Below, piece after piece: positions 61,340-64,000 of a stretch of DNA of 64,000 bases. The position numbers and the translations under genes were made by a program. Position 1 is the first letter of the stretch. Each line of letters starts with the position of its first letter. Source of the DNA: Nocardioides nitrophenolicus (GTDB lineage: Bacteria > Actinomycetota > Actinomycetes > Propionibacteriales > Nocardioidaceae). The DNA lies in contig NZ_JAFBBY010000001.1 in NCBI RefSeq assembly GCF_016907515.1, positions 930,001 through 994,000 of the forward strand. The letters run 5' to 3'. The notes under the pieces were generated by a model. It made no database searches. It saw only the letters and a program-made list of their open reading frames with translations, and was not told where the DNA came from.

Positions 61340-61844
61340 TCATGCCCTTGAGCCGGCGGCCGATCGCCTCCTGCTTCTCGCGGTCGGCGGTGCGCTCCGC
61401 GATCGCCTGCCGCTTGTCCCACGACTTCTTGCCCTTGGCGAGGCCGATCTCGATCTTGGCCCGGCCCTTGACGAAGTAGAGCGACAGCGGGATGACGGTG
61501 TGCCCCTTCTCGCTGACCTTGCGCTCGATCTTGTCGATCTCGACCCGGTTGAGGAGCAGCTTGCGCTTGCGGCGCGCGGCGTGGTTGGTCCAGGTTCCCT
61601 GGGCGTACTCGGGGATGTGGACGCCGTGCAGCCAGGCCTCGCCGCCCTCGATGTCGACGAAGCCGTCGACCAGGCTGGCGCGGCCCATCCGCAGCGACTT
61701 CACCTCGGTGCCCTGGAGCACCATGCCGGCCTCGAAGGTGTCCTCGATGTGGTAGTCGTGGCGCGCCTTCTTGTTGGACGCGACGAGCTTGCGCCCGCTC
61801 GCGTCCTCCTTCTTCGCGCTCGACTTCCCCGACGACTTGGCCAT
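61332..61844 (-). CDS. smpB: SsrA-binding protein SmpB
   Basis: A 170-residue tmRNA-binding protein that brings tmRNA to stalled ribosomes. A basic, Ser/Lys-rich N-terminal extension ([18 protein letters not shown]) precedes the usual oligonucleotide-binding barrel: [37 protein letters not shown], and the C-terminal tail [27 protein letters not shown] that inserts in the mRNA channel. It follows the M23 peptidase gene by 35 bp and overlaps the amidohydrolase gene by 8 bp; ssrA is 1.9 kb downstream. Confidence 0.97.
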   Translation of the reverse strand: MAKSSGKSSAKKEDASGRKLVASNKKARHDYHIEDTFEAGMVLQGTEVKSLRMGRASLVDGFVDIEGGEAWLHGVHIPEYAQGTWTNHAARRKRKLLLNRVEIDKIERKVSEKGHTVIPLSLYFVKGRAKIEIGLAKGKKSWDKRQAIAERTADREKQEAIGRRLKGMSD

Positions 61845-61879
61845 GCCCCGATTCTCTCAGGAGCACGCAACGGGGTTTG

Positions 61880-63190
61880 TCACAGGTAGCCCATCGGGTC
61901 GACGGTGTCGCCGTTGCGCATCACGATGAAGTGCAGGTGGCAGCCGGTGGACCAGCCGGTCGAGCCGGAGTACCCGACGACCTGGCCGCGGGAGACCTTC
62001 GCGCCCTCCTTGACGGCGTACTTGCTGAGGTGGTTGTAGACCAGCACGATGTCGGCACCGTTGACCTTGCCGATGGCGAGGTAGAGCCGGTTGCCGTAGA
62101 CCTCGTCGTAGTACTCGTCGATCACGGTGCCGGACTCGCCGGCCCACAGCGCCGCGCCGCAGCCGGTGCCGAAGTCGGTGCCGTTGTGCAGGCCCCAGTA
62201 GCCGTAGATCGGGTGGATCCGGTAGCCGTAGGGCGAGGTGACCGGGCCCGGGCCGGGACGGGCGAGCAGCCCGGCGGTGGCGCCGTTGTAGCTGCCGCCC
62301 TGCTTCTTCGACAGCTCGATGATCTTCTGCCGGATCTTCGCCTCGCGCTTCTCCAGCCGCCGCAGCGCCTCGCGGTCGGCCTCCCGGGCCGCGACGACCT
62401 CCTGGCGCAGGCCCTTGTTGTGGGCGACCAGGTTCGCGACCTGGGTCTCGGTGGCGGCGGCCTGGTCGACCAGGGCGCGCACCGTCGCGACGTTGTCGTC
62501 GGCGGCCTGCTTGGCCGCGGCGACCTGGTCGCGAGCGGCGCGGACCGCGGCCCGCTGCTGGGCCATCGCGTCCTCGGCGGCGACCAGCGCCACCAGTGCG
62601 TCGTGCTGACGGCCCATCACCAGGTCGTTGGCGGTCTGCCCCACCAGCACGTCCTCGATGTCGCCCGCGTCGGCGTACGCCGAGAGCAGGGCGAGCCGGC
62701 TGTCGCCACCGGTGGCGATCCCGATGACGGTCTCGCGGCTGGCGCTGCGCTGGGCGGCGACGTCGGCGCGGGCCTGGGCCAGCGCGGCCCGGGCCGTCGT
62801 GAGCTGGGCCTGGGCCTCGGTCAGCCGGCCGGCCAGGGTCGCGGCCTGCGCCTGCGCGTCGGCCAGCTCGGCCTGGACGGAGGCGAGCCGGCTGCGGGCG
62901 GTGCCGAGCCGGGCCTTGGCCTTCGCGAGCCGGTTGGCGATCTTCGCGACCTGCTGGCTGGCCTCGTGGATGTCGCCCTTGACGCTGGCGATCTCGCCCT
63001 GGACCTGGTTCTGCTTGTTCTTGAGGTCGTCGCGGTCGTCGGCGTGGGCCAGCGGGACGGCCAGCCCGGCCACGGCGACGAGGGTGGCGACGCCGGTCAC
63101 CAGCCACTGCGGGTGAGCCCACACGGGCAGCCGGTCGCGCAGGTCGGGCAGGGCACGGCGCAGCCACGGGGCGCTGGGGAAGGAGCGCAC
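61880..63190 (-). CDS. M23 peptidase with coiled-coil (EnvC-like, FtsEX-associated)
   Basis: A 436-residue exported peptidoglycan hydrolase-type protein. A membrane anchor/signal (about residues 28-50, VTGVATLVAVAGLAVPLAHA) is followed by a long coiled coil (about 55-300) and a LytM/M23 domain: HNGTDFGTGCG (HxxxD) and GCHLHFIVMRNGDTVDP (HxH). In EnvC/RipC-like proteins the coiled coil binds FtsEX, which activates cell separation; the gene lies directly after ftsX, 55 bp downstream, in agreement. The zinc His/Asp residues are present, so it may be catalytically active. The GTG start has no clear RBS. Confidence 0.9.
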   Translation of the reverse strand: MRSFPSAPWLRRALPDLRDRLPVWAHPQWLVTGVATLVAVAGLAVPLAHADDRDDLKNKQNQVQGEIASVKGDIHEASQQVAKIANRLAKAKARLGTARSRLASVQAELADAQAQAATLAGRLTEAQAQLTTARAALAQARADVAAQRSASRETVIGIATGGDSRLALLSAYADAGDIEDVLVGQTANDLVMGRQHDALVALVAAEDAMAQQRAAVRAARDQVAAAKQAADDNVATVRALVDQAAATETQVANLVAHNKGLRQEVVAAREADREALRRLEKREAKIRQKIIELSKKQGGSYNGATAGLLARPGPGPVTSPYGYRIHPIYGYWGLHNGTDFGTGCGAALWAGESGTVIDEYYDEVYGNRLYLAIGKVNGADIVLVYNHLSKYAVKEGAKVSRGQVVGYSGSTGWSTGCHLHFIVMRNGDTVDPMGYL

Positions 63191-63245
63191 GGTAAGACCA
63201 ATCAGTGTTCGGGGAAGTGAACCCCTCGACCGTATCGGCCGACGA

Positions 63246-64000
63246 TCAGACTTTGACGTATTTGCGGGTCAGCAGGAGTGTCGGGATCAGCGTCAGCGCC
63301 GGGCCGAGGATGACGATGCCCGGCGGGAACAGCCCGATCAGGGCCTGGGTGTAGTCGTTCCAGTCCACCCAGGGCAGGAACGAGACGTGCTCCGCCAGCG
63401 CCTGCTCGACCCCCCAGTGCTGGAAGGCCGCGAGGACGCCGGCCGCCAAGGCGACGCCGACGATCGCGGCCACCAGCGACTCGAGCAGGAAGGGCAGCGC
63501 GATGTAGAGCGTCGAGGCGCCCACCAGCCGCATGATCGCGATCTCCCGGCGCCGGGCCAGGGCCGCCAGCCGGATCGTGTTGGTGACCTGGAGCAGCGCC
63601 GCGAACAACAGGAAGCCGGCGCCGATCCACGAGCCGTACTTGAGCACCGTCATGATCCCGAAGATCTGGCCGAGCGCCTTGCGCTGGTCCTTGATCCCGG
63701 AGACGCCGTCGAGGCCCTCCAGGGCGCTGATGATGCCGTCGGCACGCTCCGGGGTCTTCAGGGTCACCCAGTACGCCGCCGGCCAGCCCTCGGCCGTGAC
63801 GATCGGGTCCGGCCCGGTGTACGTCGACTCCGGGAGGGTCTTCTTGGCCTTCTCGAAGCCCTCCTCCTTCGACTGGTAGGCGAAGGAGCGGACCTCGTCG
63901 TTGTCCTCGATCTCCTTCTCGATGCGCTGCTGCTGGTCGGCGGTGACCTCGCCGCTCGCGCAGTTCGGGCTGTGGGAGGGGTCGTCGTCGGTGCACAGGT
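63246..64000 (-). CDS. ftsX: cell division ABC-type permease FtsX, C-terminal part
   Basis: The last 251 or so codons of FtsX; the start lies beyond base 64000. The visible part begins in the extracellular loop (CTDDDPSHSPNCASGEVTADQQQ, with two Cys near one another) and continues with SFAYQSKEEGFEKAKKTLPES and GWPAAYWVTLKTPE, then three membrane helices and LARRREIAIMRLVGASTLYIALPFLLE. With FtsE it would transmit ATP-driven signals to the M23 peptidase encoded next. The ATPase gene ftsE should lie just outside the window. Confidence 0.95.
   Translation of the reverse strand, partial: LCTDDDPSHSPNCASGEVTADQQQRIEKEIEDNDEVRSFAYQSKEEGFEKAKKTLPESTYTGPDPIVTAEGWPAAYWVTLKTPERADGIISALEGLDGVSGIKDQRKALGQIFGIMTVLKYGSWIGAGFLLFAALLQVTNTIRLAALARRREIAIMRLVGASTLYIALPFLLESLVAAIVGVALAAGVLAAFQHWGVEQALAEHVSFLPWVDWNDYTQALIGLFPPGIVILGPALTLIPTLLLTRKYVKV

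Overview
The window reads as chromosomal DNA from a very GC-rich actinobacterium, most likely Nocardioidaceae (Nocardioides-like). The reasons are the strong GC third-position bias, frequent GTG starts, 4-bp ATGA/GTGA gene overlaps, actinobacterial families (DUF3618, DUF2017, DUF3039, DUF3152, SigE-family sigma factor) and the Mec-CysO-CysM cysteine pathway. The genus is inference from gene content only.

Layout. 1-4 kb: the start of a penicillin-acylase-type amidase, a lone GroES-like protein, DUF3618, and a cbiMNQO metal-uptake operon behind a candidate nickel (Nur) box. 4-9 kb: Bcp peroxiredoxin, a two-gene secreted/membrane unit including a Vps62-like domain fused to a membrane region, an M20 peptidase and tRNA-Leu(UAG). 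9-28.5 kb: a conserved actinobacterial block on the minus strand (clpS, DUF2017, mec, cysO, cysM, murI, cAMP-phosphodiesterase-like MBL gene, rph, rdgB). It is interrupted by other modules: a GDSL hydrolase, an ABC exporter with a DesK/NarL-type two-component system, a secreted phosphodiesterase, DUF3152, a fatty-acid desaturase, and a TctABC tricarboxylate transporter with its own two-component system and a UspA protein. Two inverted copies of a 114-bp repeat lie either side of the desaturase-to-clpS segment.

28.7-45 kb: accessory genes. These include MarR/MFS, HxlR/thioesterase, an iron-siderophore ABC operon with an IdeR-type box and a fused double permease, a DEAH helicase with DUF3039, a TetR/MFS-DHA2 pair with two tandem palindromic operators, YqgE, an unknown protein divergent from a TetR gene, a DUF3048 lipoprotein, and a SigE-family sigma factor with a Cys-containing membrane protein. 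45-51.7 kb: SDR, HIT, glycerophosphodiester phosphodiesterase, thioesterase, amidase, LuxR regulator and NAD-binding protein.

51.7-58.5 kb: a six-gene minus-strand cluster (APC permease, FadR-type regulator, glutamine-synthetase-like ligase, aldehyde dehydrogenase, SDR, gamma-glutamyl hydrolase) that looks like gamma-glutamylated amine or amino-alcohol catabolism. It has a dehydrogenase where the classical Puu pathway has an amine oxidase. 59-64 kb: ssrA (tmRNA), trypsin-like protease, amidohydrolase, smpB, M23 peptidase and the C-terminal part of ftsX, which runs off the end. Several intergenic regions carry strong inverted repeats that look like terminators, operators or small repeat elements. 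No CRISPR array, transposase, integrase or phage gene was seen.
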